NCBI GenBank assembly: GCA_964478165.1
Contig: CAYZGU010000026.1
Span: 1-64,000 of the forward strand
Source: CAYZGU01 sp964478165
Lineage (GTDB): Bacteria > Poribacteria > WGA-4E > JAJDTR01
DNA: 64,000 nt
Direction: 5' to 3'
Shown one piece after another: positions 27,520 through 37,524 of this stretch (positions are counted from its first letter, which is position 1; each line of letters begins with the position of its first letter). A model generated the notes under the pieces. It was given only the letters and a program-made list of their open reading frames with translations. It had not been told where the DNA came from and searched no databases. The position numbers and the translations under genes were made by a program.

Positions 27520-28533
27520 ATGGAATATAATTCTCTGGGCCAATCTGGCCTCAAAGTGTCGCAAATTTGTCTGGGCACGATGATGTTCGGTGGGCCGACT
27601 AATGAATTGGACTCAACCCAGATAATTCACAACGCATTGGAGTCGGGCGTCAATTTTTTTGACACCGCGAACGTCTACAACAACGGCGAATCCGAACGCA
27701 TTTTGGGAAAATCAATCCGGCACGTGCGCGACGACGTCGTAATCGCTACCAAGGTGTGCGGTGCGATGGGAGAGGGGCCCAACCAATCCGGCTTAAGCCG
27801 TCTTCACATTATGTCCCAGCTGGAGGACAGCCTAAGACGACTCGACACGGATCGCATTGATTTATACTATTTTCACCGCACAGATCCAGCGACACCAATT
27901 CATGAGTCGCTACGCGCGTTGGACGACTGTATAAAACAGGGTAAGGTGCGTTATATTGCCTGCTCCAACTTCGATGCATGGCGAATCTACGAGGGGCTAT
28001 CCGCGAGCGAAAAAATGAATTTGGAGCGGTTTACATGCGTACAACCGCTTTATAATATCGTTAATCGTGATATTGAGGTAGAGCTACTACCATTTTGCCA
28101 GGCGCAGGGAATCGGTGTTGTGTCCTATAGTCCATTGGCGCGGGGCGTTTTGTCGGGAAAATACCTCCCAGGCCAGCCACCTCCGAGTGAATCGCGCGGT
28201 GCTCGAAAGGATCGACGCATGCTAGAAACTGAGCTCCGTGAAGAGAGCTATGAGGTCGCACAACAACTCATACCTCTAGCGCACGCACATTCAAAAACCT
28301 TAACCCAATTTGCATTGGCGTGGGTTCTAGCAAATCCAATCATTTCCTCAGTAATCGTCGGACCCAGAACGATGCCACAGTTAGAGGACAATCTTGCGTG
28401 TCTCGATTGCACGCTAACGCAGCAAGATGAAGAAACCATTAATCGGCTTGTTCCACCAGGCGAACATACTGGGAAGGGATATAACGATCCATCGTATCCG
28501 GTTCTTGGACGGCCGCTTCAAAGCAGACGTTGA
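27520..28533 (+). CDS. Aldo/keto reductase
   Basis: 337 aa. NADPH-dependent TIM-barrel oxidoreductase of the YghZ/IolS-like group. The catalytic tetrad is complete: Asp48 and Tyr53 in FFDTANVYNNGESE, Lys78 in VIATKV and His119 in YYFHRTDP. The cofactor region SVIVGPRTMPQLEDNL is near the C-terminus. A ribosome site AAAGGTGA precedes the ATG. No pathway neighbours reveal the substrate. Confidence 0.92.
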   Translation: MEYNSLGQSGLKVSQICLGTMMFGGPTNELDSTQIIHNALESGVNFFDTANVYNNGESERILGKSIRHVRDDVVIATKVCGAMGEGPNQSGLSRLHIMSQLEDSLRRLDTDRIDLYYFHRTDPATPIHESLRALDDCIKQGKVRYIACSNFDAWRIYEGLSASEKMNLERFTCVQPLYNIVNRDIEVELLPFCQAQGIGVVSYSPLARGVLSGKYLPGQPPPSESRGARKDRRMLETELREESYEVAQQLIPLAHAHSKTLTQFALAWVLANPIISSVIVGPRTMPQLEDNLACLDCTLTQQDEETINRLVPPGEHTGKGYNDPSYPVLGRPLQSRR

Positions 28534-28659
28534 AACAGAGTTCGCTTTGGAGTTTCGAATCCGATTCAATCTGCTTGAGTTCGTTGACCGATAGACACAA
28601 TCTAAAAACAATATTACTTCGTGATCTCTTAAACTTACACACTGCGGCTAGGGACTGTA

Positions 28660-28714
28660 TCGTACTGGCTACTTATCTCCTCGACAGTTGTGGAAGAGTA
28701 AGTAGCCAGTACGA
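28660..28714 (+). repeat. Intergenic hairpin, perfect 16-bp arms
   Basis: TCGTACTGGCTACTTA (28660-28675) pairs perfectly with 28699-28714 around a 23-nt loop; the next inward pair is U-G on the plus strand. It lies 127 bp after the aldo/keto reductase stop and has no U-tract. Confidence 0.8.
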
Positions 28715-28773
28715 CCAATCTATTCACACCATCTCTCAACGCAACCTAGCCAGTGCCAACAAAACTGGATTGG

Positions 28774-28817
28774 TCTCTGTCCATGAACACTCAGCAGATA
28801 GCGTCCATGGACAGAGA
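28774..28817 (+). repeat. Intergenic hairpin, perfect 12-bp arms
   Basis: TCTCTGTCCATG (28774-28785) and CATGGACAGAGA (28806-28817) flank a 20-nt loop. The stem can be extended by two G-U and one U-A pair only when read as plus-strand RNA. Confidence 0.75.
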
Positions 28818-28967
28818 TTAAACTCATATGGGTTCAATCAGCCACCTATTCATAGAAAACACAGGTTCATCAAGGTGGGCCTAATGGTATGGCCCAGACA
28901 CTGAAGTCCTGGGTGTTGAGACTTCTTAGCCATTCGACTCCAACGCAATACCCGCTTCGGCACATAT

Positions 28968-30794
28968 ATGAAACAAACACCTTCAAACATTCGCAACGTT
29001 GCGATTATAGCCCACGTCGATCACGGAAAAACCACTCTGGTTGACGGAATGCTGCGCCAAGCCAACGTTTTCCACTCAAACCAGCAGGTTTCCGAACGCG
29101 TTCTTGATTCAAACGAGCTCGAACGAGAACGTGGTATAACCATTCTCGCGAAAAACACCGGCATCATCTATAACAGTGTCACCATTAACATCGTTGACAC
29201 ACCCGGCCATGCCGATTTTGGAGGCGAAGTCGAGCGTATCATGAACATGGTTGACGGTGTCCTACTCCTGGTTGATGCTGTAGAAGGCCCTATGCCGCAA
29301 ACGCGCTTTGTACTCCGAAACGCATTGGAAGCGAATCTCAAGGTCATTCTCGTAGTCAACAAGATCGATCGTCCAAGATGCCGTCCCAACGCTGTCGTTG
29401 ATGCAACATTTGATCTTTTTATAGAACTTGGCGCAGACGATGAGCAGGCGGATTTCCCTGTGCTCTACTCAGATGCAGTCCACGGACGAGTCGGATTGTC
29501 GCCTAATCCACTCAGTCCTGACATGCAACCACTCTTCGACGCAATCATTAAACACATTCCGCCACCTGCTGTCGATGCGACAGGCCCAACACAACTCCTG
29601 GTGAGCACGCTACAACATAGCAGTTATGTGGGGAAAATTGCAATCGGTCGGCTCAACAGTGGGTCAATTCGTCGGGGCCAAGAAATCGCACAAATTGAGA
29701 CGGACGGAAACGTGAGGCGCGGAAACATCACAGAGGTCTACACATTCCACAATCTAGAGCGAGTTCCACAGGCTGAGGCCCATGCGGGAAACATCGTCGC
29801 GGTCGCAGGATTACCTTCTGTTGGTATCGGACACACGTTAACGGATGTTGAAAACCCTTTGCCACTTCCACCAATTTCCGTAGAACAACCGACGGTGCGG
29901 ATGAATTTCAGTGTGAACGACAGTCCATTCTCTGGACAAGAGGGACGCTTCCTTACAAGTCGGCAGATTCGAGATAGACTTCTGAGAGAACTCGAAAGTA
30001 ATGTGGCCATGATTGTCGAAGAAACGGAAGCTGCAAGTAACTTCGTCGTTTCAGGCCGTGGGGAACTTCACCTTGCAATTCTTATTGAGACGATGCGCCG
30101 CGAGGATTATGAATTTGCGGTCAGCCGCCCGGAAGTAATTTTCAAAAAGGACGGAAAACGTTTACTCGAACCCATTGACGAGGTCTTCATCGCAGTCCCA
30201 AAGGACCACGCTGGGGCCGTGAGCGAAATGCTTGGCAAGCGTCGTGGTGCGTTAATGGAAATACATCATGGAGAAGACATGACGGTCCATTCCACATACC
30301 ACGTTCCGACACGCGGAATGCTTGGGCTACGCCAACCGTTTCTCAGCGCTACGCGTGGAACCGGAATCATGAATTCAGTCTTTCACGATTATGAACCATT
30401 TAAAGGCAAAATTGAAATCCAGGGCCACGGTTCTTTGGTTGCCCTCGAAACTGGGCGCGCAACGACCTATGCCATGATGAACCTTCAACAGCGCGGTACC
30501 TTTTTCATCAGCCCAGGAGACGAGGTATACGCTGGACAGGTCATTGGCCAACACATACGAAATGATGACTTGGTTATCAACGCTTGTAAAACAAGACATC
30601 AGACCAGTCATCGTGCGGCTCCTCGTTCGGCCGAGGAAGGCCTGTCCATTCCCCGCGCTTTCTCCCTTGATGAAAGCATTGAATACCTCAGTGACGATGA
30701 GTTACTTGAAGTCACCCCTACATCACTGAGAATTCGAAAGAAAAACCTCAATCACGGTGCAAAGAACCGAGGCGCAAAAAAGTCCAAGCGATGA
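28968..30794 (+). CDS. typA: TypA/BipA translational GTPase
   Basis: 608 aa, normal length. Ribosome-associated GTPase acting in ribosome assembly and stress adaptation. G1 AHVDHGKTT (15-23), G2 RERGITI, G3 DTPGHADF and G4 NKID are intact. The EF-G-like domains (GRGELHLAILIETMRREDYE) and the BipA-specific tail (RGTGIMNSVFHDYEPFKG) are present. A short basic C-terminal extension is rich in Lys/Arg. No strong ribosome site precedes the ATG. Confidence 0.97.
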   Translation: MKQTPSNIRNVAIIAHVDHGKTTLVDGMLRQANVFHSNQQVSERVLDSNELERERGITILAKNTGIIYNSVTINIVDTPGHADFGGEVERIMNMVDGVLLLVDAVEGPMPQTRFVLRNALEANLKVILVVNKIDRPRCRPNAVVDATFDLFIELGADDEQADFPVLYSDAVHGRVGLSPNPLSPDMQPLFDAIIKHIPPPAVDATGPTQLLVSTLQHSSYVGKIAIGRLNSGSIRRGQEIAQIETDGNVRRGNITEVYTFHNLERVPQAEAHAGNIVAVAGLPSVGIGHTLTDVENPLPLPPISVEQPTVRMNFSVNDSPFSGQEGRFLTSRQIRDRLLRELESNVAMIVEETEAASNFVVSGRGELHLAILIETMRREDYEFAVSRPEVIFKKDGKRLLEPIDEVFIAVPKDHAGAVSEMLGKRRGALMEIHHGEDMTVHSTYHVPTRGMLGLRQPFLSATRGTGIMNSVFHDYEPFKGKIEIQGHGSLVALETGRATTYAMMNLQQRGTFFISPGDEVYAGQVIGQHIRNDDLVINACKTRHQTSHRAAPRSAEEGLSIPRAFSLDESIEYLSDDELLEVTPTSLRIRKKNLNHGAKNRGAKKSKR

Positions 30795-31190
30795 GATTTA
30801 AGAAAAGCGTCACAATGTTGCATGGTTCGGAAGCTTGCTCTTAGACACATACATCACGTTTTCTTTGTGTAGAACAGCCCACTGAGACACGCGGAGCTCC
30901 GGGACGCATCCGAACACCTGATGGACAGCCCTTGAAAACTGTGTACACGAACTTCAATGAATCACTCGAGGAGCCTTTCCTGAGACAGTATAGGCTACAC
31001 TGCTATGTGAGGTCGGCCCCATTGCATCTCGGCAAAACACTTCTTATTGTGGTGCAACCCAGAAGGCAGACAACGCGGAAACACCTCTAGAGGACATGTT
31101 CGCGTTTTGGAAATTAAGAAACGGTATGAGTCAATTATAGTGCAACGCTACTGATAATCCAGTCTATTAATCAAGTTGTGTCTCTGGCAT
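30795..31190. other. Non-coding stretch between typA and the cyclase gene
   Basis: 396 bp without a gene. A TATAGT near 31135 could be a -10 box for the cyclase, but no good -35 element accompanies it. Confidence 0.45.
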
Positions 31191-32876
31191 ATGAACGAAA
31201 ACATTGAATCTGCTTTGAAAAAGGGAACTAGTTCCTTAAAGACTCACCGCAATGATGCAGGATACTTCGAAGGACAGTTATCGTCCAGTACTTTTCCTAC
31301 CTGTTCATACGCATGGATTCAGATTACTCAGAAACAATTACCCGATCCGCGTCTGGTTCAGTGGCTGCTCACAAACCAGAACTCAGATGGGACTTGGGGA
31401 CTTGATGCGGCCAATCACCCCAATAAAGAAGCGACTTTGTTTGCAAAACTCATCTTAGAGCGCGTACACAAAGAGGACGAGAATTCAACAATCAAATCGG
31501 CCATCACTCGCATTCCTGACTACTCATTGGACCTGGCACTCGTTAAGCTAGCATATGCCGCTTTTGGCGAATTCGATTGGGAAAAGCTCACAGTTTCCAA
31601 CAACATGCTCCCTGTAATTACACTTCTGTCTAGGCTGTCCACTCTTTTTCCCCGACTGACAACTCTGTTCAAGAGGCCAAAAAACGTATTCCCCCCTACT
31701 GATTTCTTCAAGACTCGCTCGTTTGAGAACCTTTTCATCGCGGAACAACATACTCTCGTTGCCGTCTTTCTAATGGTGGAACTCAACACAACAAAACGTA
31801 CTGAGATGATACACGCGCTATTTCTCTGGCTCGAATCTCACGTTCTTTCCGATGGCAGTTGGTTTCGTGTGAATTATATCACTTCATTATCAATCCTGGC
31901 GCTCATTGAGTTGAGGCCTACCGACGACCAACAGCACGCCAGGATTAATTCGATGATCAGCCGCGGCGTTTCCTGGCTCGAGACCACGCAAAATCCTGAT
32001 GGCGGATGTCGAGAAGCGTTGAATCTCAACATCTGGGATACCGCGCTCACCGTTGTCTCACTTGTAGCAGTGGATTTCTGGACACACACGAATGAGATTC
32101 AAACCGCAGCCAGGTGGTTAGTTGAAAATCAAAACACTGACGGAGGATGGGCATTCTCTGGATTGCCCGATGACACTCTTCCCAGTGATGCTGACGACAC
32201 GGCGTTGACATTACTCGCACTCCTAAACTCTAAAGTTACGAACATCGATGAACCGATTCAGCGTGGCCTGGACTGGTTGTGTGCACATCAAGCATCCGAT
32301 GGAAGTTGGAGTACCTACTTGCCCGGGCACGGCGATGTTGGATGTGTGAGTATCACGGCACACGCAATCGAAGCGCTTCTCGAGGCGAGCGGAAGAGAAC
32401 TCGAGATTAAACGTGCTTGCCAATGGCTCAAAACCCAGATCTCTCCGGAGGGTTTTTGGACCGATCTCTGGCTTGCGAAGAACACCTACGGCACAGCCAA
32501 CGCAATGAATGCGCTAATTAAGGCCGATCAAAACGGCTGCGGGGAGATTAGTAAAGGAGTGCGATGGCTTGAAAGCCAACAAAACGATGATGGTGGTTGG
32601 GGTGAAGATATATTTGGTAGGCCAAGCACAAGCACACCCGAGCAAACCGCCTGGTGTACTCGTGCTCTTCTGTTCGCTGACCCCACAAGTAAATCTGGGC
32701 ATAAAGGGATAGACTTTCTACTGGATTCCCAAACTCTTGATGGCTCGTGGAAATGCACTTGCGTGGGAATCTACTGGGAAATAATCGGCGGCTACGCGAA
32801 TCCAATCTACGCGTCAATGTTCCCACTTCTAGCACTAAATCAAGCGAAATCTGTAGAGACTCTTCCGTCTCCTTAA
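31191..32876 (+). CDS. Class II terpene cyclase (squalene-hopene-cyclase superfamily)
   Basis: 561 aa from the ATG at 31191; a TTG at 31176 is a less likely start. The protonating motif is D333-A-D-D336, the DxDD of class II cyclases. QW-type repeats occur throughout: QNSDGTWG, QNTDGGWAF, QASDGSWS, QNDDGGWGED and QTLDGSWK. The chain is 70-150 residues shorter than squalene-hopene cyclases and the N-terminal half is divergent, with no canonical second substrate motif. A diterpene or other prenyl substrate is therefore as likely as squalene. It is followed by a membrane-type glycosyltransferase. No squalene synthase is in the window; a polyprenyl synthase lies 15 kb away. Confidence 0.85.
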   Translation: MNENIESALKKGTSSLKTHRNDAGYFEGQLSSSTFPTCSYAWIQITQKQLPDPRLVQWLLTNQNSDGTWGLDAANHPNKEATLFAKLILERVHKEDENSTIKSAITRIPDYSLDLALVKLAYAAFGEFDWEKLTVSNNMLPVITLLSRLSTLFPRLTTLFKRPKNVFPPTDFFKTRSFENLFIAEQHTLVAVFLMVELNTTKRTEMIHALFLWLESHVLSDGSWFRVNYITSLSILALIELRPTDDQQHARINSMISRGVSWLETTQNPDGGCREALNLNIWDTALTVVSLVAVDFWTHTNEIQTAARWLVENQNTDGGWAFSGLPDDTLPSDADDTALTLLALLNSKVTNIDEPIQRGLDWLCAHQASDGSWSTYLPGHGDVGCVSITAHAIEALLEASGRELEIKRACQWLKTQISPEGFWTDLWLAKNTYGTANAMNALIKADQNGCGEISKGVRWLESQQNDDGGWGEDIFGRPSTSTPEQTAWCTRALLFADPTSKSGHKGIDFLLDSQTLDGSWKCTCVGIYWEIIGGYANPIYASMFPLLALNQAKSVETLPSP

Positions 32877-32944
32877 AGTCACCGTGCCTGAAACGGCCTT
32901 ACTAATCGCGCTTTGCCTTATCCACATTGTGAATATCCGATAAG

Positions 32945-33616
32945 ATGATCTCAATCATCATGCCCACGCTTAACGAGGCAGCAATTCTCAATACTACGCT
33001 ACGCCACCTAAAACGCCACCTCCTAGACCACGAACTAATTGTCGTCGACGGCGGCAGCACAGACAGTACTGCACAAATTGCGAAGAATCATGGCCGGCTG
33101 ATCTTTTCGAGACCAGGCCGAGCGCGTCAACTAAATTCCGGCGCAACCGCCGCGACTGGCGATATTCTTCTATTCTTACACGCAGACGTTCGTCTTGAAC
33201 TGGGAGCGATTGGAGGCATTGAAAACGCGATTGCCGAAGGGTATGCTGGAGGCGCTCTAAGGCAGCGCATTGATGGCAAACACCCTCTGTTCCGTCTGAT
33301 TGAATGCGCCGCCAACTTCAGAGCCCACACTTTGCGTATCTTTTATGGCGATGGCGGAATTTTTGTCCGTCGCGACCACTTTTACCAGATTGGCGGATTT
33401 CCCGATCTGCCGATTATGGAAGAAATTGAGTTCTCCCGGCGACTGCGCCGACTAGGCAAAACCACATTGGTCCAACAGAAGATTTATATATCTCCGCGCC
33501 GCTGGGAAAAAACTGGGATTGTGCGAACCACCTTGACTAACTGGGCAATCAGTCTCCTGTTTTGTTGCGGCGTCTCTCCTGCCCGAATCGCAAGGCTCTA
33601 TCGACAAGTTCGATAG
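32945..33616 (+). CDS. GT2 family glycosyltransferase, TIGR04283-like
   Basis: 223 aa. GT-A fold: IIMPTLNEA, VVDGGSTD (33-40), GRARQLNSGA and LFLHAD (76-81), whose His-Ala-Asp replaces the usual DxD. YGDGGIFVRRDHFYQIGGFP and MEEIEFSRRLRRLGK follow, and SPRRWEKTGIVRTTLTNW ends the family signature. TIGR04283 members are linked by context to arsenosugar or lipid glycosylation. Here it directly follows the terpene cyclase (68-bp gap), so a role in decorating the cyclised lipid is a reasonable guess. Confidence 0.85.
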   Translation: MISIIMPTLNEAAILNTTLRHLKRHLLDHELIVVDGGSTDSTAQIAKNHGRLIFSRPGRARQLNSGATAATGDILLFLHADVRLELGAIGGIENAIAEGYAGGALRQRIDGKHPLFRLIECAANFRAHTLRIFYGDGGIFVRRDHFYQIGGFPDLPIMEEIEFSRRLRRLGKTTLVQQKIYISPRRWEKTGIVRTTLTNWAISLLFCCGVSPARIARLYRQVR

Positions 33617-33924
33617 CGAGACTCACCAAACCGTTGGCAGGTGCATATGCATATAACGGGTACAAATGTCGCAAATCGTATGTATTACAGCATCGCGATA
33701 GAAGGCACCGCATCAGCCGAGTTGCGAGAAAACTGACTGTCTAAAGACTAAGCGCGCCAGTCCCTTTCTATTGTGACGTAATGCGCAGAATTGCAACACC
33801 GGCTTCAGGATGTCACCGGCGGGATGCCTCGCCTAGAATTATCGCTCTTAGCAAAGCACACTCGAACAGGTCCTTTGGTCTCATTGTTCTATATGGTACA
33901 CATGCAGGTTTCCACACCTTCACG
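33617..33924. other. Convergent intergenic region
   Basis: 308 bp between the convergent glycosyltransferase and ileS genes. No gene or strong terminator was seen. Confidence 0.5.
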
Positions 33925-36900
33925 TCAATGGGCCTCCACCACACAATCACTCCTGAGCTGTTCTATCCCAATTGTTGCGCGTTCGCCATTTACCTTCTGT
34001 GTTTTGATGAACGCATTCGCAGATGGGATCTCAATAATTGCGTCGGTCAACGTCTCCCGCGTGATGTAGTCGCGATGCGCATTAAAAGCTTCATGCACAG
34101 TTCGTGTCGATGTAAGGCTGACCGATATACGGTCTGAGACGCTAAAGTCGGCTTCTTTGCGCATCTGCTGTATCTTGTTGACTAACTCCCGGGCGAAGCC
34201 TTCGAGAATTAGCTCAGGCGTCAGAGAAGTAGATAAGGCAACGAATCTTGGTCCGTCCACTTCGACCGCATAATCATTCCGTTCCTGTGAGCTCACTTCT
34301 ACATCATCCACTTCCAGTACATAAGTTGTCTCGTCGAACTCCACCCGGAGCGTTCCGTTTGCTTCTAACTCGCCTTTGAGTACGACGCCATTTGCAGCTG
34401 AAAGCCCCTTGGCAATATCCTGCACGCCTTTGCCATATTTTCGGCCAAGAGTTTTGAAGTTGGGCTTAACAACGACTGACACAAACTGGTCAATCTGGTC
34501 ACGGAAAACGATTTCTTTCACGTTCAACTCATCGCCAACGAGATCAGCAAACCGATTGATAGTGTCCTTCTGAACGCCACTTAGTCCGCCAAGTGTGATA
34601 ACTCCTAACGGCTGGCGCGTCTTGATACCGCTGCGATTGCGGGCCGCGCGCCCGAGACCAATCAGATCGCGCACGAGCTGCATGTCTTCCTCAAGCTTTC
34701 TGTCAATCATCAGCGCATTCGGCATGGGATATTCCGCAAGGTGTACACTCTCAGGAGCCGATGAATCCAATGAACAGACAAGATTGCGAAAAATCGCTTC
34801 CGCAAGAAACGGCGTAAACGGTGCCAACAACTTGGCAACGGTAACCAGTACCTCGTAGAGTGTCATATAGGCGAATTGCTGATCCACCAGCTCCTCAGTA
34901 CCCCAGAATCGGTCGCGAGAGCGTCGGACGTACCAGTTACTGAGATCGTCGACGAATTCTGCGATAGCACGTGTCGCAGTTGTTGGGCGATAATTTTCCA
35001 TCTCCGTTCGCACCGTTACATTCAATGTATGCAAACGGGAAACAATCCACCGATCCATTAGAGAGCGATTTGCCATAGAAGATTCTCTCTCCAACACGTT
35101 AGTATCGGCGAGATTGGCATACATGACGAAAAATCCGTAGACGTTATACACGGTGCTCATGAATTTCTTAAGCGCTTCATCGACATCTGCCTCCTTGAAC
35201 GCACGTGGTGTCCAGGGCGGACAAGCGGCGAAGAGGTGCCAACGCATCGCATCGGCGCCCTGTTTGTTTAAAACCTGCCAAGAGTCGACGGTATTGCCTC
35301 GGCTCTTACTCATCTTCTGTCCATCGGGTCCTAGAATTAACTCAAGACATAAACAGTTTCGATACGCTGGTTTGTCATACAACAGAGTACCCGTCACCAG
35401 AAGACTATAGAACCAACCGCGCGTCTGATCGATCCCTTCAGAGACAAAATCAGCGGGATAATTTTGTTCGAATAGTTCTTTATTCTCAAAAGGATAATGC
35501 CATTGAGCCGTATGCGCGCAACCTGAATCAAACCAACAATCAATCACGTCGGGAATGCGCCACATCGTTCCGTTACAGGCCTCACAAGAAAGTTGGATTG
35601 CGTCAATATATGGACGGTGGAGCTCGATGTCATCAGGCACTTCCTTGCCTCGCTCTTTCAACTCTTCGATACTGCTAACAACGTGCTGGTCGCCACAGGC
35701 CTCACAAACCCAGACAGGAAGAGGTGTACCCCAATAACGTTCTCGACTCAACGCCCAATCAATATTGTTCTCCAACCAATTCCCAAAGCGACCCGCCTTA
35801 ATATGGGCTGGTGCCCAATTAACCTCCTTGTTAAAGGCAAGCAAACGATCGCGCAGGGCTGTTGTACGTATGAACCACGATTCACGTGCATAATAGAGAA
35901 GTGGTGTATCACATCGCCAGCAAAAGGGATACTCGTGTTCGTACTCCGCTTGTTTGAATAGGACTCCGATTTCCCTCAAGTACCTGATAATCTTCGTGTC
36001 AACATCCTTGACAAACTCACCGGCCCACGGTTTAACCGCCGGCACAAACGCTCCTCCTGAATCAACCAACTGCACCAGCGGGAGAGAATATTTCTGTCCT
36101 ATCTCATAGTCGTCCTGACCAAACGCTGGCGCTATGTGAACCAATCCGGTACCGTCAGTAAGTGTCACAAAATCCGCTAGAACGACGTAATATGCTTTCT
36201 CCTCGTGCTGTGCAAAATCAAACAGCCTTTCATATTCCCAACCGACAAAATCTTTCCCTTTATAGTTTGCCTTTATCGGAGGATGGACATCGCCAAACAC
36301 CGTGGAAACAAGTTCCTTAGCAAGAATAAGACACTCCCCTTCATGTTCCACACTTACATAGTCGTATGCTTCCCCAACTGCGAGAGCAACGTTAGAAGGC
36401 AGAGTCCACGGTGTTGTGGTCCAGACAAGAAAGTAGGTATTCTCTTTCCCTTTGACACGAAAACGAACATATATTGATGGATCAGAAACCGTTTTATATC
36501 CTTGTGCGACCTCATGACTAGCCAATGTCGTTCCACATCGAGGGCAGTAAGGCTGGACTTTGTGGCCTTGATAAAGTAGTTTTTTTTGCCAGGCCTGTCC
36601 GAGGACCCACCAGATGCTTTCGATATAATTGTTTGACAATGTGATATACGGATCATCGAGGTCAACCCAGAACCCAATTCGCTCGGTCAACCGACGCCAG
36701 TCCTTCTCGTACTTGAACACATTGTCCTTACACTTTTCTATGAACTTTTCGACGCCATAAGCTTCAAGCTCTTGTTTATTTCTTATATTTAATTCTTTTT
36801 CGACCTGATATTCCACAGGCAATCCGTGTGTATCCCAACCAGCTTTGCGACGGACGTAGTGACCAGTCATTGTCTTGTATCGACACACGGCATCCTTCAT

Positions 36901-37089
36901 GATGCGTGCGAGGACGTGATGTACACCGGGCCGGGCATTGGCAAAGGGTGGTCCTTCCAAGAACACGAATGGCGGATTCGTCTCACGTGCTTCGATACTT
37001 TTCTGAAAAATTCTGTTGGCCTGCCAAAAAGCTAGCACCTTTTCTTCCAGTTGTGGAAAATCTAACTTTGTGGACACTGCTTCGAACAT
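33925..37089 (-). CDS. ileS: Isoleucyl-tRNA synthetase, long (type 2, eukaryote-like) form
   Basis: 1054 aa from the ATG at 37089, which has GGAGG 8 nt upstream; upstream in-frame ATGs at 37113/37110 lack one. Charges tRNA-Ile. The HIGH box has the RPGVHH variant (GVHH at 55-58), as in mycobacterial-type enzymes. The editing domain is present (WTTTPWTLPSN, TGLVHIAPAFGQDD), KMSKS is at 592-596 and the long anticodon-binding tail is complete. Type 2 enzymes are generally insensitive to mupirocin. A small promoter/ORF/terminator unit lies 160 bp upstream. Confidence 0.97.
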   Translation of the reverse strand: MFEAVSTKLDFPQLEEKVLAFWQANRIFQKSIEARETNPPFVFLEGPPFANARPGVHHVLARIMKDAVCRYKTMTGHYVRRKAGWDTHGLPVEYQVEKELNIRNKQELEAYGVEKFIEKCKDNVFKYEKDWRRLTERIGFWVDLDDPYITLSNNYIESIWWVLGQAWQKKLLYQGHKVQPYCPRCGTTLASHEVAQGYKTVSDPSIYVRFRVKGKENTYFLVWTTTPWTLPSNVALAVGEAYDYVSVEHEGECLILAKELVSTVFGDVHPPIKANYKGKDFVGWEYERLFDFAQHEEKAYYVVLADFVTLTDGTGLVHIAPAFGQDDYEIGQKYSLPLVQLVDSGGAFVPAVKPWAGEFVKDVDTKIIRYLREIGVLFKQAEYEHEYPFCWRCDTPLLYYARESWFIRTTALRDRLLAFNKEVNWAPAHIKAGRFGNWLENNIDWALSRERYWGTPLPVWVCEACGDQHVVSSIEELKERGKEVPDDIELHRPYIDAIQLSCEACNGTMWRIPDVIDCWFDSGCAHTAQWHYPFENKELFEQNYPADFVSEGIDQTRGWFYSLLVTGTLLYDKPAYRNCLCLELILGPDGQKMSKSRGNTVDSWQVLNKQGADAMRWHLFAACPPWTPRAFKEADVDEALKKFMSTVYNVYGFFVMYANLADTNVLERESSMANRSLMDRWIVSRLHTLNVTVRTEMENYRPTTATRAIAEFVDDLSNWYVRRSRDRFWGTEELVDQQFAYMTLYEVLVTVAKLLAPFTPFLAEAIFRNLVCSLDSSAPESVHLAEYPMPNALMIDRKLEEDMQLVRDLIGLGRAARNRSGIKTRQPLGVITLGGLSGVQKDTINRFADLVGDELNVKEIVFRDQIDQFVSVVVKPNFKTLGRKYGKGVQDIAKGLSAANGVVLKGELEANGTLRVEFDETTYVLEVDDVEVSSQERNDYAVEVDGPRFVALSTSLTPELILEGFARELVNKIQQMRKEADFSVSDRISVSLTSTRTVHEAFNAHRDYITRETLTDAIIEIPSANAFIKTQKVNGERATIGIEQLRSDCVVEAH

Positions 37090-37248
37090 CTTGTACACCT
37101 CCGAAAACATCATGCCTAACTTCGAGACCCGAACCTAACGCCTCTAGATTGAATTCGGTAACACAAGTTAGACCACCACGCCATCAAACCACGTCCTATG
37201 TGGCTCAGAAAAGAACAACGCTGACTGCTACTAGTCCAATCATCACTC

Positions 37249-37288
37249 AAAAAAAACGCCCACCATCGAACTCAATTCGATCATGGGC
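37249..37288 (-). terminator. Strong intrinsic terminator upstream of ileS
   Basis: On the minus strand GCCCA...ATCGAA pairs with TTCGAT...TGGGC around a TTGAG loop, then one G and eight Ts. This is the clearest Rho-independent terminator in the window. It ends the unit that begins at the promoter near 37550, or attenuates ileS. Confidence 0.85.
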
Positions 37289-37330
37289 ATTAAATATCCA
37301 TAATGGTTCTCGAACAGCGCCAAACTGTTT

Positions 37331-37459
37331 TCAACAGCCCACTATCGCAAGAGGAAATGTTTGTAATCTTTCAAGTAACCGGCACAGAGCACAACCCGAG
37401 CACGCTAACGACATAAGAACGCTTATTGGGAGAAGAATAGCAGCTGTTGCTGCTAACAC
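37331..37459 (-). CDS. Possible small hydrophobic Cys-rich peptide (42 aa)
   Basis: A GTG at 37459, with AGGA 8 nt upstream, opens a 42-codon frame. The product begins with a hydrophobic stretch (LAATAAILLPISVLMSLAC) that ends in a lipobox-like LAC. C20-S-G-C23-A-L-C26 follows, and the chain ends at Cys42. The frame lies exactly between a consensus promoter (37525-37553) and the T8 terminator (37249-37288). It may be a small lipoprotein or membrane peptide, or the unit may instead be a non-coding RNA. No family recognised. Confidence 0.35.
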   Translation of the reverse strand: MLAATAAILLPISVLMSLACSGCALCRLLERLQTFPLAIVGC

Positions 37460-37524
37460 AGATTCTGTCCTGCATACGCCAGGTCTGCAAACAACATCTG
37501 ACAACTCGCACTCGGATTCTAACA

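Larger units (their letters stand above)
28534..28967. other. Intergenic region with two hairpins, aldo/keto reductase to typA
   Basis: 434 bp without a gene. Two long, unrelated perfect hairpins lie in series (28660-28714 and 28774-28817); otherwise nothing was recognised. Confidence 0.55.

Noticed and set aside
37089..37290. T-box riboswitch controlling ileS
   Set aside because: The terminator is there, but neither the conserved T-box antiterminator sequence nor a specifier-loop arrangement was found, and 160 bp separate the terminator from the start codon.
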